Below, one piece after another: positions 12,192-26,599 of a DNA stretch of 64,000 nucleotides. The notes under the pieces are model-generated. The model saw nothing but the letters and a program-made list of their open reading frames with translations. It made no database searches and was not told where the DNA came from. The stretch is from the NCBI GenBank assembly GCA_034190875.2, contig CM067356.1, forward strand, positions 59,367,825-59,431,824. The letters are read 5' to 3'. Position numbers and translations under genes: made by a program. Positions within the stretch are counted from its first letter, which is position 1. The number at the start of each line of letters is the position of its first letter. This DNA is from Urechis unicinctus. Its lineage: Eukaryota > Annelida > Polychaeta > Xenopneusta > Urechidae.

Positions 12192-15100
12192 TCAATCAAA
12201 CGCACAGTCCTGACTCCGTCGTACACAACGAGCCACCTTCTTCTTGAACTCACCTTGCCCCTCTCTCCACTCTTTCTGTAACAGGGTGAAAAACAAGACC
12301 AGACGTGAAACGGAGACACTTATGAAAAGACTAAACCAAAAGCTAATAGCTATGCCAAGAGGGCTCACTCACACCTAAGCCTCATAGAATGTATGAACAC
12401 GCCTCCTGTTTGCACAATGCTTTTCCTGTTCTCTATTTTAAAGCCTCGAGGAATTTGCAGTTTAGTTGGATAGGGGCGCTGCTTTGACCATTCAGAAGAT
12501 ATCTTCAATATAAGGTGCACAGTTCCATGTGCTTATGATGGTAATATGGTTACGCCACCGGACAATGGTTGAGTGGTTCACTCATGCTCACCACAAAGCA
12601 CGGAGCCCTTCTCAGCATAGCTCTAGGCTGTTTTAGTTGAGGGGCACACTAAAGTGTGTTTATTCTGCAAACTATACTGACAAAACATGCCCCCTAAATT
12701 TATCGTACACATAACATTCCCTATCTGAGTGTGTCCTGAAGGGTAAGGGTAAGTCACTGTATGATAAGCTTGGCTAGTTCAATAATAAACTGCAGAGCTA
12801 ATTAACTATATACAACACTATTGAAAAAAATATTAGAGCATATGAAAAAATTGCACATACACAACAATTGTGTAAGTTTTCATTTGCATATTCAAGTCAA
12901 CAAGTTCGATATTGATGAATAATTTGTAGCAGCAGGGCTAGACATTAGCCAAATATTTCACCGGCCAGTCGGGCTGGTAACCTTGAAATTCTACCGGCCC
13001 TACAAATTTTCTACATTTTCAGTCATAAATAATAGTAAAAAACAAAAATGTATGCGTTTTTATTGTTTTTTAATATTTTATTCTTATATTAAATGCAATT
13101 CAAATTAATATTTACAAACTTGTCAAAACATACAAAAAGCAGGCATTTATTCAATGAGGTCAACAGCACAATTTGCCAACACACACACACACATACTCTA
13201 GTCTGCGACCTCTCAGTCCTGAGGGCACGACATCTTCAGAAATTTTGCACTCTTAAAAAATCGCATGCCCTTATATAGGTATGCTTACTGACAACAACTC
13301 GCAAGAAACGCATAAAGAAAACATGCCACGCGCGTTACGTAAGTCATACAACTGTTGGTGGGCCTATCGTTAAATGCAATTAGAACGCACTGCAATCACA
13401 AAGCAGACGTGGAAGAAAAGTCATGAGGAGCACGCGTATGGGTGATGTTACGTCTTTCCGTCGCGTCACTTACAACTGTTACTGGCGCAAAAAGAGTTGA
13501 CTTGTCTACTATCACAGTTGCATTAAGTTTGTTTTGTTGTGGCTATTACGATTCTAAATAATCACTGCAAATGTTCTTGTATGTGTGAATCCAGCTTTTC
13601 TGCAAAACCTGGCTTTTATCTCTATTCTTATGAATACCATTCACAGATGACACATGGTAAATCAAATTAATGAATTAGAATAAAAATGCCTTTATGCGAT
13701 GGAAAAGTCAGCTGATCCCTGATCTATGGATTATAAAGTCTTCCCTAACAATCAAGGCACGTTAGTTGAATAACTTTTTCTGTGAGCCTATCTATGCCAT
13801 CGATTTATTCAACAGTTTACTTTCAGTTTATATACTATAGGTCAATAAATTACGCAAGACATGATAGTAATCAGCCGGGAAGCTTTCTTATCTCGTGTGT
13901 TTGTCGGGTGCCCCACTGTTGTTGTATTGAACTGGGCGCGAGGCATTAGCGCGAAAAATCTACCCGCCAGCCGGGCGGATGGTTGCGATTATTTACCTGC
14001 CCGACTCAAATTTCACCCGCAATTGGCAGGCGGGCGGGTGGTAATTTCGAGCCATGTAGCAGTCATCAGCATTTAATATTCTTATACTTGTGATGATACA
14101 CACTCACAAACAAATATATGCCAATCAATACAGCCCTATCACCAGCTGAAAGACTCACCGCAGCATCAATGTTGGCAGGTGATTCGTCGTTTGGGTCGGC
14201 CAGCATAGATATAACACTGACCATGATGGTTTCGACGGTATGAATGGGAAGCCATCTCTCCTGTGGACTCTCATAACCATACTTATCCTCGCCGGGCTCG
14301 TGAAGTATAGAAATACACACATCACCCGCTTTGTCAACTGCAAATACAAACACAACCACACACAATGGCAAGACTGAAGTGGAGTAAGCATATGGAAACA
14401 GTGGGTGATGAAGATGATGATGATAATGATGATGATGATGATGATGAGAACGATGATGAGAACGAGGATGAGAATGATGATGATGACGAGTAAGCATATT
14501 GCAACAGTAGGTGATGGAGATGATGATGATGATGAGAACAATGATGATAATAATCATGATGATGATAATGATGCTGGTTAGAATGATAAACCTGTCCATT
14601 GAAATTGAATAGCTTTACTAGATTGCTGCTGACATTATAGTAACAACTTTGGACCATAAAAGAGTTCCATACAATATATCTTCTCATGACTTCACGTTAT
14701 CCTGAAGGTTGATTTTGCAAAAGATCATTTCAAATCATTCCTTTCAGAAATGATTGAGCAATATTCTGCCTTATCAGAGATGATAACAAAATGAATATAA
14801 GCATACTGTTTGGGTGCCAGATTTCGGTGACAAATTTCATCTTTGGAGGACGAAGAGGGTAATCTTTAGGAAATGTTAAGTGTGTCTTGAAGAATCCCCC
14901 CTCACTGAAACAAAGCAACAGATGTATAACATGGCACTGTACACTTGTACTGAGTGATAAAAACAATAATATTTTATAAAACAATATATGGCTGCATGGT
15001 CACTCGGTGTGGTTGTGTTCAGGAAGAGCATTAGTGCTCAGAATTACAACAATCAGTCCAAACCCAACAACATACTAGTGATCAAATAATAACAATTCAA

Positions 15101-16624
15101 AGTCACAGCTATTTTTTTATCCAATAGGTTTATAAAAACTCCTTGTAAACAGAGATAAAGGCCGGCATCTCACTAGTAGGTATCTGGGGGCCCAATAATG
15201 AGTACTTCCCATCGGTAGATGTCATCATCATCAATAAGACCAGCAGAGAAGCCCTCAACTGGATGCTTGTGCAGCTCTGCCAACACAATAACACGATGAG
15301 TTATTGCAGTACATGGATACAAAACACAGACAGCTATGCCATTTGGAGTGTATATAAACTTTTGACTGCTAACACAGTTCCAAATATGCTAGGCCAGACT
15401 TGACATGAACAAACATGACAATTCTTGACCTTTGTCCAGTATAAGATAACAGTCAAAGCTGTCCATGAAACCTTTGAAATAATATGCTTAAAGATCATAT
15501 ATAGTATACCGACTAGCATGTACAATAACTTCACGCAGTTTAACACTCAGGACCATGCAGAAAATTAAAAGGTATCTGTTAAGTTCCACCAGATGGTCAG
15601 TTGGAGTTAAATAGGATGCAAGAGGTGAGGACCAGCTTTTTATAACAGATTTTCTGGCACCCAAAAAGTCCAGGTGAGCTTATTCTACAATAGTGAGCAG
15701 CTTTTCCTTAAAGACATACATAATACATGCACAAGGGTAGTTAATAGCAAACTGAATTTCTGTATGGACCAAAGTATTAATCTATTCAATAAGACCACAT
15801 AGGGATGAACAAAATTGAAAACTATACACTGAAGAATTTCAGGTTTCTTAATTCATGCCTTGCACCACTTTCCTTTAGGAGATGATATGAGCCATGTATG
15901 GCAATAACAAAAAGTGGTACCATTTTTGTTAAAAAAAAAATAAGTTACTTTTAGTTGAATAAAAGCTTATTATACCTTGCACATCTTTTAAGAAGTAAAC
16001 CTAAAAACCCTAGTAATCAATTTGCTTCCAAAGGGCTGATTATAATCAGTTCAAGAGAGGTAATATTTCCATACCAAACGATATGAGTCATCCAACGATT
16101 TCAAACAGATAGTTTACGCTTTCAAAAAATCAAGGAGGAAGGAATAGCTAATGGTTAGGGTAAGTGTGCAGACAAATTTTGAGGCTACCAGACGCCACTA
16201 CAGTACTTGACTTAAAAGATTCAATTCCTTGCAGTCAATGACCCTGAATAAAGGGTCACAATTTAATAACTGCCCTGAAAATGAGGACAGCAAACTATGC
16301 TTCTATGTGGGAAGGGGGGTGGGGGAGATACAATGGGACAATCAATCGACCTTCATCCGGGAAGGAAAGTACATGACATTCGTGTATTGCGTGAATGCCT
16401 TTATTATTCACACAAGGGACTTTACCGTCCACAGTTCTGTCGATCAGCTGTTCATTTCAGGTCACTCGGCGAACGCATTGCAGAACAAAGCCAGAGATTG
16501 CATGTTCGATAAATAAAGCATATTTGAAGTCTTTCCACAAAAGCAAATAACAATAATAAAAGGTAGATTATTTTATACCTGCTAACTGTCTCTTAAGCAG
16601 TAAACTCGACTGTGACTCTGACAT
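12192..16624 (-). CDS. UBE2G1: ubiquitin-conjugating enzyme E2 G1
   Basis: E2 enzyme that takes ubiquitin from E1 as a thioester and passes it on with E3 ligases; the family is cytosolic and linked to Lys48 chains. Five exons join in phase on the minus strand: 16579-16624, 15174-15276, 14807-14904, 14159-14337 and 12192-12275. They give 169 residues, against 170 for the human protein. The N-terminus is MSESQSSLLLKRQLAEL. The HPN motif is at residues 80-82. The catalytic Cys is residue 90 in GDVCISILHEPGED, followed by the extended loop typical of the G1/R1 class and the ERWLPIHTVETI segment. The C-terminus is KKKVARCVRRSQDCAFD. All junctions use GT-AG. Neighbours give no functional hint. Confidence is high because length, phases and motifs all agree. 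Confidence 0.96.
12950..14046. repeat. two weakly similar dispersed-repeat copies in UBE2G1 intron 4
   Basis: Sequences near 12942-13015 and 13930-14045 share the plan GGGC..GA..CATTAGC, then CCGGCCAGTCGGGCTGG or CCGCCAGCCGGGCGGATGG, then a second CGGCCC/CTGCCCG block and AAATTT. They look like two old copies of one repeat family. The alignment is by eye and weak. Confidence 0.3.
14381..14580. repeat. GAT-rich array, internally duplicated
   Basis: Imperfect GAT/GAATGA triplet repeats lie in UBE2G1 intron 3. A longer unit beginning GAGTAAGCATAT and running into GGTGATG and GATGATGAT occurs twice, at about 14382 and 14485, so the array has duplicated as a block of roughly 105 bases. Confidence 0.8.
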
Positions 16625-17647
16625 GGGTAGATTTTGAGAGACCGACTGTTTGCTGTTGGTCAGTGCGCAGTGAGAAGCGAAGTAAATATGCAATCAATGG
16701 CGCATGCGCAACACCACATAGATATGACACACGCATCACAGCAGACGACATTTAGTGAAAAAAATATCTTATTTATTTATGTTAAACATAGCCCTCATAT
16801 TATTTAAGCCTCGATAAATTTTATTTCAAAGGATCATCGTATTTTAAATTACGAGACATTTCATTTCAACAATTAGACTGTGAGTGTGAGCATGAGAGCG
16901 AAAGCGTTCTGCGTGGGGTTGACAGTAAAGTGGGGTCACTCCTTCAGCTCCTATCGCCGCACGTTAGCCCTGAAGCGAAAAAATGTATTTCATGCGAATA
17001 ACTTATGATTGATATCATGGTTTGCTTGATCGGGTGGCGGGAAAGAGAAATTAGGGTATATATGGGAACGCTCATAATTTTGGAAAAACTATCAATTTCA
17101 TAGCGAGAAATATTTGAACTCTCCTGTGAAAATAAAATTGCTGTGACATTCTCCCCCTCCGCAAAAACTAACGTTAGAAATATCAACCCGTTTAACAAAA
17201 TTTAAATAATAAGGGATATTATTGATACACTGATACTATATACAATGTCGACATATATTTGTGTAATTATGTTCAATTTTTCATCAGCAAGCATTTCGAC
17301 TTGCCCCTCCCCCATCCGTCCGTCCGTCCGACCGTCTCTCTCTCTCTCTTTAGCTCTCTCTCTCACCATCAATAGACTAAAATATTCATTGCAAAGTTAT
17401 CAAAAGTGGTGATTCACGAACATATAGGATATAGCTATAAGGCTGTTATAAGATGGGGACAATGTAGACATACTGATGTTATAACATGGGGACAATGTAT
17501 AGCCACCAGGCTGTTATAATTATGGAAACATTCATGAATTTAGCTGTTTCATCTGTGATAAAGTAGTCAATGGTCGACATCAATAATGGATTTAATAATG
17601 TTGATTGTTTTAAGCACACACGGCGTCTTTAAAATATAGAAATGGTG

Positions 17648-17774
<127 letters not shown>

Positions 17775-18483
17775 AACGATGCTTAAATCACATATTATAC
17801 CCCAACCTGATTACAGCACATCAAAGCCTAGCTGGGTCGGCGTTGTTCTTAGAATAGCTTCTCATTGACCTATGTTGTAAGCATATAGACATCTTTCGAC
17901 ATCAAAATTGAAACTGGATAATTGATATCAGTCGACGACCAAAATGTATCACTTCTGGGATGTATAACTCGTCAGTAAACACAACTATATTCTTCTAGTG
18001 TGCCATCTGTCGAATAATATCACAGATATTAACTTAAACAAATAATGCGTTTAATGCCCATCTTTAAGAAACGCAAAATGCTAATAAATGATGGCTCATT
18101 ATCAGATAATTGTTCCGGGAATGAGCAAACATCGACTGCCTGATGTAAGCTACACAAGACACATTGCAATTCTAAGGACCTCGACAGGAAGCCTCACAGA
18201 GGAAAAGGGTGCCGACTAAATGCACTCCAGTTCAACTGCATCCGTCCATTCTCATAAGTAACTCATGATCTACTAAGAATTGAACTCGAACCATGCGCGG
18301 TGAGGTATCAGAATCTCATGACGCATTTTATTCAACTTTTGTACCTAAAAAAAGTAGAATGGTTCTTCGCAAATTTGCGCTCTTGTTTGTTCAAAGCAGA
18401 TAATGAGGTAGTTAACAGCTGCCGAAGCATCACGATCATCCTCATCCATAACAGCCGCGATATGAAGCCATCAAAACGAAGAC

Positions 18484-18484
<1 letters not shown>

Positions 18485-18532
<48 letters not shown>

Positions 18533-18560
18533 TGTGTCTGTGAGTGTGTGAGTGTATGTG
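18485..18560. repeat. (GT)n microsatellite
   Basis: GT dinucleotide array of about 45 bases, followed by a degenerate TCTGTG/GAGTGTG tail. Confidence 0.98.
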
Positions 18561-18577
18561 TGTTAGTGACGTTTGCA

Positions 18578-19671
18578 TCATTTTGTAGCTATCCCAGACA
18601 GGTGAGGCCTTAAAACAAACGGCCATTTTAACTTCTGACGAACAGTCGTCAGTTCAACAAGAAATCGCTCTTGTTCCACCTTTTGGAATCCCGCTTTATC
18701 AATATGTGCCCACGTCCTTCGCGTCAGATGACAATTATCTCCTATCACCTTCCACACTGGATTGAGTAAATTCTGGATCAAGGAGGTGAATGCCATCTTT
18801 TCGGCCGCGACGTGTTCCAAGAAGAAAAACTTGCCCCCCTGAGACACAAAATATATATATCGTAGAGTGTTTTGACGACTACGGTCAAGTTATGTACATT
18901 TTATAGTAACAACCTCCGACTCTTACACCGTTTTGTGAATTAACATCGTGATAGGGACGCGTAAAACCGGATATAGTTTACCAAAAGCAACATCAATGCA
19001 TTGTCAACGTGAATTGCAGATGTCGAATATAACTACCACCAGTCTGGATCTAAGCTAGATTCTATGCGTTGTGATAACACAGAAATTAGAGCTAATCAGT
19101 AAGGTGTTTGGCCCAGAACAGATCAGCGGACAAAGCTACTCAAATAAAGAAGTACCGGTTTTAAAATTCTCAGAACTTCCTTCAGAGAAGCATCCACATC
19201 TTGTACGGAACATAGAACCAGTGTACATACAACAGCATCTACACTTCCAGTGTCGACTCCTTTCATTTCTTCTGCTTGACCAAGCAAAAACTTCATCTGC
19301 TTCAAGATGCCGTGTTCAGTTGCGCTATCAATCAGGTATTGCTCGAAATACGGATTTGGATCAACACATACAGCATGTGAATTTTGAGGGTAGTATTTGA
19401 AATTTGCGCCACCGCCAGCCCCAATTTCCACAATTCTCAGGGGTCGAGATAGCTGAGCAGCTAGTTCATGGAGATCGTTAAATAAGACTTTCTTATGCTT
19501 ATCCATTTTCCTGTTATACATTATTCCAAATCGACACAAAAAATAGGCGTATGCTCTTCTAAATACATTTCTCAGTCGACTTTTGAATATTCTGCAAAAT
19601 AGGTACACTGTGACAAGTGGCACTATAAAACCCCAGCCGAAAGATTGTAAGGTAACATCAGAACTAGCCAT
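18578..19671 (-). CDS. METTL7A: METTL7/TMT1-like membrane-anchored methyltransferase
   Basis: SAM-dependent methyltransferase of the METTL7 (TMT1) family. Vertebrate members sit on ER or lipid-droplet membranes and methylate thiols. Two exons join in phase 0: 19156-19671 and 18578-18838, giving 258 residues (human METTL7A is about 244). Residues about 11-29 are hydrophobic (FGWGFIVPLVTVYLFCRIF) and serve as membrane anchor. Motif I is VEIGAGGGANFKYYP at 81-95, the post-I acidic end is CVDPNP, and DAVVCTLVLCSV and EVLRILKP follow. The second exon starts GGKFFFLEHVA and continues through a WPFVLRPHLSGIATK C-terminus. The exon boundary after LKP is a good GT donor; the CAG acceptor lies at 18839-18841. 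METTL7A versus METTL7B orthology cannot be decided from sequence alone. Confidence 0.92.
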
Positions 19672-21014
<1,343 letters not shown>

Positions 21015-21717
21015 TCAGGAATTTCCAGGTTTGTTGGGTGGTTGCTTCTCATCTGAGGTTCCCATGACATCTCTCTCAATCTCCCACAACTCAATGCCTT
21101 TCTCTTTGATGCCTTTCTGTAATCATCCAATCATCGTCCTGATAATTATAAACCAGGCAAACCAAAAATGTTTTATTCTACATATTAATAAACACTGAAC
21201 ACTTAATTATTGCAATTATCTGATCATGTTTTGCATTTCTGGCAAACTAAGGACGACATCCTTCATATTTACAAATATTTTTTATCAATAGTGCATTTCC
21301 TAAAAATCAAAACAAATCTGTAGCAAAAAAATAAAGGTGTTAACCGATTCATCTGATAAGATGTCAAAAAGTACGTCGACTTATTTGACAATATTAATTG
21401 CTGTCAAGCGATCCATAACCAAGCTTAGTTTGCAAAGTCCAAGCTTAGTTTGCAAAGCTATGTCTGAGTTTAGATACCGATCCAATGTTACATAGTCTAT
21501 TAGTTCCCCCCAAAAGTTGAGTTCAGAGACGGCCACAAACCCTTAATTATCACTGAAACCAGCCAATTACCTTAACGCAGGCTTGGTATGATTTAAAAAT
21601 GGGGGCACATTCGTCCTCTGAAGTGTTGCCCTTCAGAAAACTGTCCCTGAACCATTTATTGAAGCACATGTCATATTCGTTCTTTAGATTTTGACATTCT
21701 TTACTGATGCTCTCCAT
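21015..21717 (-). CDS. TRIAP1: TRIAP1/Mdm35, mitochondrial intermembrane-space chaperone
   Basis: Small twin-CX9C protein. In the known family it partners PRELI-type lipid transfer proteins to move phosphatidic acid across the intermembrane space. Two exons join in phase 0: 21571-21717 and 21015-21116, giving 82 residues (human 76). The start chosen is MESISKECQ; an upstream in-frame Met exists but the sequence before MESIS is not family-like. Cys8/Cys18 and Cys37/Cys47 form the two CX9C pairs. FNKWFRDSFLKG between them is the family signature. The second exon begins KGIKEKGIELWEIERDVMG, matching the KAIKEK-type tail. It is divergent from GATC, whose start codon lies about 0.9 kb away on the other strand, so a shared control region is likely. 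Confidence 0.96.
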
Positions 21718-22626
21718 ATTTACTAAACACAGATCACACAAGTGACAAAATGATTATGGAGAAGTGATAGATTTCATCAGACCATAAAGTCACGTCTCAA
21801 TGTTTACATATCCCGAGCCGCGATACACGTGCTATTGTATACAATTCCGCGAAAATAAGTAGTTCGGTACTCACGATACTCACAGTGAAATTACTTAACT
21901 GTTTATACTATTCTGTTATGAACAATTGGAATTGATTGTAAGATTTAAAAAAAAATATGAACACATATTTACCCAGAAACGATTTGTTCGCTACGCCGAA
22001 GATTTACTATATTGAGGGCCAAGGCGTTCGCAATGAGAAGGTGCGCTCGTTTGGTCCGAGCCCCGGGGCGTGGTGAGGGGGGGGGGGCACTCGGGGTCCG
22101 AGCAGGAGTGCAACGAATACCAATCGGTAATATGGACGGCGCGTACCGATCACCGTGAACAACGCGCGTTAATTATTTGTGAAATTTGCGGCGCATATCC
22201 GGTGTTACACCGTCGAGACAACACTACAGACGATGAAAAGCGATTTAAATACGACCCATCGACTGCTGTTGCGCATTTAGGTACTACTGAAGTGTATCAG
22301 CGGCTTGGTGGGTCACATTGTTTTATGTCGTATTATGTAAAGTCTCCTGTTGGCGGATGAAATTTATGAAATCTGGGAGCATTTTAAATATTTCTCCATC
22401 ATACATCCTATCAACGAAAAAGAATCGAAAGAGGAGTATATCAATGAGACTAATAAGTTATTTGTTATATTCCAGAGGACCAATTTGTGTTAAAATACAT
22501 TCACATTACCAATTTAATATAATATAAATCCCTTTAAGTATCTACATTAGGATGATCAAACTGCCTACCATAATTGTATGTCAAATTACTCCGCGGTTTC
22601 GTCTGCACGAAAGACGGGTAGATGTC
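21718..22626. promoter_or_regulatory. divergent intergenic region between TRIAP1 and GATC
   Basis: About 0.9 kb separates the two outward-facing start codons. It contains a GC-rich patch near 22020-22100 with a G11 run, in otherwise AT-rich sequence, consistent with a CpG-type bidirectional promoter. No specific elements can be assigned. A 96-codon frame at 22070-22360 crosses it and has no recognisable domain. Confidence 0.4.
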
Positions 22627-25297
22627 ATGAATTCTCTTTTTAACATCGCCCGCTGTGTAATACGACGAGAACATAGTGTGTCGGCCTTACGTTCTTGTCA
22701 CAGGAAAGTGGTAATGTACTTTTAAATTATAATATGTTCAAAGAACTGAAGGTATATTGCACCAGAACATTTGACAGAAAGGTTTTATGCTCACAGTAGC
22801 TCCGGTCATAACGGTAACATGAATTTATACCGTCTACTGACGTCTTGTAGGGCTATGCTCACAGACGCTCGGTTCCCGATGCCTAAATTCCGAGCTGGCA
22901 TCCGATCATCAAAACACCAGGGGCGAGTGCCTTGCCTACGCACGACGGTAATATAAATATATACGTCAATAACTTATTGAATAAGACGTCGTGCACAGCT
23001 AAGGGCCGAGCCACTTTCTACATTATATAGTACATATACTTTTAAAGTATATGTAGATCTAAAGTAACTTTAAATCTACTGCTTGTTATATATGGACAGC
23101 GGCTCGGCGCCCGGAATAGGCTCGGCATTCGGAAGCGGGTCGTCTAGAAGCGGTGTCGTTTAACTCACAGGTGGTTGGTTCACGATGCCAAGCCGTGAAA
23201 ACGGCCAAAAGCATACCCAGTTGTACAAGGTATTATGCAAATGTATAACCCGTCGTACATCATAGGCAGGATAAAAGTGTAGGAATATCTTAAAATGTGA
23301 TCAGCTGATTTCTGATTACATGCAGTAACAACTTCGTGCGGTCGAGCGTTTGAAAAACATACCCGTCGTACAAAACGAAGCCCCCCAAAAACCAGTTGTA
23401 CAGATTGCAGCTGAAAAACATACCCCATCGTATAAGTATGAGGCCCAACAACACCCGTCGTACAAGTCCAGAGGCCGAAAAAACATACCCAATGTGTGGC
23501 AAATATATACTACCTCTATACACTTAAATGCCCCCCACACCCCCAGATCCATCCATACTACAAGGTTTGCATATGAACGGCACCTCTATCTTACCACTCC
23601 CCCCTTGTGGGTCCGGGGGTTGGAAAGGTCCACTGTATCCTCCTAAATACGCAAGAGCCGACTAAAAGGGGGCAACTTGTTGGCCATGGGTTGTGACTCA
23701 TGTCGGTGGACAAAGGGATCCAGAGAGTTGAGCGGAGCGGATCTTTTGAGGGCCATAAATGCAACACACTACTCTGGCCTCGACCAGTCAATCCGCTGGT
23801 GGTGACTTGCCCTAGGATATTCATTTCCATTTTTATCTTTTTCATTTACCCTAGAAGGTGGCTGCTCAATCAGGTCAATCTTATCTATTAACCATTCTTG
23901 GCACCATATAACACATGAGTGTTGGCATGCTGTCAAACCCTAAACTTACCTTACCTTAATCATTCATACACTTTTTCTTTCACCAGGGACATCATATATT
24001 GCGATTGGTGTTTGTGATGCACAACAGATTTTGCGTGTGAATGAGGAAAGGGTGAGAGAGTAGAATCCATTGGATTCATTCCTTCTTGTTATATATAAAT
24101 GGTGGCTCAGTGCTCCGAACTTTGGCATGGCAACCAACCGCCCGTGGTTGAACTTATCTTATTGAGCTGATCTAACACGTTCTGCAGGGTGAACCTTAAT
24201 AGTTTATATTGCTATAAAAATGCTGATTGGTGTTTTCAATTGAAAGACAATTGCATCAAAGTTTAGTTAAATTCAAAGATTGTTTACAAAACTTGCTAGG
24301 ACTAAAACGGTTGTGATGAATTCGAACATGGATATTGAACAGAATTAAATGTGAACTATTTAAAGGTTCCTGAGAAACCAACATGGCAGCCTTTCTGTTT
24401 AGAAGATGTTCCCCAGGTAAAGTCTAAGGATTTCTACCCTTACAAGTAGCTGAAAAATAGGTTCTTATATTTAATGCTAAATTAAGTACTAGCATGCTTC
24501 AATTCATGGCAATGGACATTTACTATGCATCTTAAACATGTGGATATATTGTAAAGAATTAATGTGGACTTTATGGAATATGTTCTCAATATATTTGTTT
24601 TGAAATTGGATACACTGCAAGGTAATAGAACACTGACTGCATGTAAGCAGAAATGTTAAAATTCATTGGGTTGATAATTTCTTAACAGGATAGCAAGATC
24701 AATGAAAACCTTGTGAAACATTTAGAGAGATTGGCATTGGTCGACTTTGGTGACCAGGAGGGTGTTGACCGATTGGCTGCTGCTGTTCAATTTGCTGATC
24801 AATTGTGCTCGATACCTACTGATGGCGTGGAGCCCTTGATAACAGTTATAGAAGATTGGTTGGTATTATTTGGCTATGTAATCCCTTTCCCAACAACCCT
24901 TTTAATTTAGTGAAGATATTTTTTTTTTTTTTTTAAATAGACATAAATGGATTGATAGGCTGCTGTCAGTATGAATGACTGGTACTGTTCTAGGCCTTTG
25001 TACCTGAGAAAAGATGAAGTTACAGAAGGCAACAGACAACAGGAGATAACCTCACATGCCCAACGCACGGAAGAAGACTATTTTGTCGCACCACCAGGTT
25101 AATACTCGAATATGATAATTCTTATGCTTATCTAAAGTCTTACGTTAATTAGATTATCCTTTGTGGTTCGACTCCTTGCATAGTGATTATCTTCATGAGA
25201 TTGTTCAGAGTGCTGTGAATGTGTTACCAAAGACATGTCAATTTTTTCTGTGTTTGTGGTAGGAAATATCCCTCTGTCACAAGCGAAAGACTATTAA
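22627..25297 (+). CDS. GATC: glutamyl-tRNA(Gln) amidotransferase subunit C, mitochondrial
   Basis: Subunit C of GatCAB, which converts mischarged Glu-tRNA(Gln) to Gln-tRNA(Gln) in mitochondria. Four exons join in phase: 22627-22710, 24689-24858, 24994-25097 and 25263-25297, giving 130 residues (human about 136). Exon 1 encodes a typical presequence (MNSLFNIARCVIRREHSVSA). Exon 2 has the family core HLERLALVDF and AVQFADQL, then DGVEPL. Exon 3 has PLYLRKDEVTEGN and EDYFVAPPG. Exon 4 gives NIPLSQAKDY and stop. Exon 1 is my choice because its GTAATG donor is in phase 0 and fits exon 2, whereas another Met-rich start at 24383 does not. The exon 2 donor (GTTGGT) is weak. Intron 1 is filled with dispersed repeats. 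Confidence 0.93.
22790..23000 (+). repeat. dispersed repeat family A with palindromic GACGTC core
   Basis: 22798-22853 (TCCGGTCATAACGGTAACAT, then GAATTTATACC, CTACTGACGTCTTGTAGGGC) is repeated in reverse orientation at about 53486-53541 with only a few differences. It is followed at 22940-22995 by GCACGACGGTAATATAAATA and an outward GACGTCGTGC arm, related to hairpins at 51910 and 52771. It lies in GATC intron 1. Confidence 0.8.
23190..23545 (+). repeat. dispersed repeat family B (CATACCCCATCGTACAAGTATGAGG type)
   Basis: Short variants of AAAACATACCC.TCGTACAAG recur several times within this stretch, ending with an ATATACTACCTCTATACACT box and TAAGTGCCCCC-like sequence. A second copy in the same orientation lies at about 52330-52500. 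Open frames here on both strands have no recognisable protein content. Confidence 0.75.
23590..23945 (-). mobile_element. SINE-like dispersed repeat, copy 1
   Basis: Read on the minus strand it runs from TTTAGGGTTTGACAGCATGC through CACTCATGTGTTATATGG, TTGACCTGATTGAGCAGCC and TTGTCCACCGACATGAGTC to ACCCACAAGG. The same order of blocks occurs on the plus strand at 42200-42612. Length about 350 bases, no open frame, so most likely a SINE or other non-autonomous element. No A/B-box promoter was verified. Confidence 0.75.
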
Positions 25298-25479
25298 GGA
25301 AATGAAAGAAAACCCTCAAACAATTTGGAAAACCCAAGCTGATGTTTAATAAATAATGACCAGACTATCCTTGTTTTTATTTTGCTCATCTTTGGTCAAT
25401 CTCTTACTGTTAAAGTCGATTTTGATCAGTTAGTTTGCTTTGTGAATCAACCAACTGCCATGACAATTATTTTTCAACA

Positions 25480-26487
25480 CCGAATTATATACACTGTATC
25501 GCTAAGTATGGCATCACTGCCATCAGGGAGTGACCTGTGCGGATGTGTCATTTCGGTGATATCCTTATTCACTCGGGGGGATTTCTCAAGAATTGCAAAA
25601 GGACTTCCTGGAGGAGGTTGAAGAAATAAGATCTTTCCTCTGTAAACTTCCTCATGAATACAAAAAAATTGTGGCTGGTAATCACGAGGTGAATTTTGAG
25701 CGCAATAGCCTTGCAAAAACAGTCATTGTTCGGAGAAGATGTGATTTATTTGCAAGAATCTTTTGTTGTCATTGAAGGAATAAAGATCTATGGGACCCCT
25801 GGGAAGGACTAAGGCATAATTCACATGCAAGGGCATTTGCTGTTTCATTTTCTGATCTCAGTAAATATTGGAAGGGAATACCTGAAGATACAGATATTTT
25901 AGTTACTCACATGCCTCCATTTAGTGTCCTAGACTTGGGTATACTCACCGCGAATCAAACCAACAAAGATCAAATCTGTAAGGTTTGCCAGGAGTCACAT
26001 CCTTGTGTAAAGCATGCTGGCTATCCCAAGTTATTAGACCAGGTTATAATTCGTGTGAAGTAAGTAGGATTTTTTGATTTGTCATACACTTTATTTCCTT
26101 CATGATGTTTAAGCATGATGAATTGCTATATTGGTTTGTTAAACACTTAATTTCCTTCATGATGAATCACTTAATAATACCTGTCTTATAACTTCCAAAT
26201 GTGATGGACATTTCATAATCAAATTGTTTAATTACATTATGTATCCATAATATATGATTCAATATTCTGTTCAACACATGAAGACTATTGTGTACTGTTG
26301 TTTCAGGCTTAAAGTACACCTGTATGGCCATGTACATGAATCCAATGGAACGGTGTTTAGAGAGGGCACCTTATTTTCCAACGCTGCCATGGTATTAACC
26401 CCTGAAGCTAGAGTCATTAACTACTACCTACCAGCCTCTGTTGCTATGGTGACTGATTCACGACCCCAGTGCACTGTTGATACCTGA
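25480..26487 (+). pseudogene. metallophosphoesterase (MPPED/UPF0046-like) pseudogene, copy 1
   Basis: Fragments follow the order of the MPPED metallophosphoesterase family but in changing frames: a CIA.. start, DILIHSGG, LPHEYKKIVAGNHEVNFE, VIYLQESFVVIEGIKIYGTP, then GIPEDTDILVTHMPPF, KLLDQVI and, after an intron, LKVHLYGHVHESNGTVF ending at 26487. The metal-binding DTH motif reads as AKYG and the HAGD motif as HSGG. An in-frame TGA falls near 25530 and at least two frame changes occur before 25800. Lost ligands plus frame breaks indicate a pseudogene, although its last exon is intact. It lies directly downstream of GATC. Confidence 0.7.
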
Positions 26488-26599
26488 CAAGGAATGTGTT
26501 GTGTTATGCAGTGAATGTTAACGAGCAATACCTTTAAGCAACATGGCTACGTCTGACTCGGTTTGTAAGACTATACATATCGTGTAGTCAAGGTAACCC

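Noticed and set aside
18262..18300. tRNA T-arm-like GGTTCGAGTTC on the minus strand
   Set aside because: No matching D-arm, anticodon arm or acceptor stem at the right distance.
24383..24416. Alternative first exon of GATC (MAAFLFRRCSP)
   Set aside because: It looks like a mitochondrial presequence, but its donor is in phase 1 and joining to exon 24689 gives an immediate stop. The exon at 22627-22710 is in phase.
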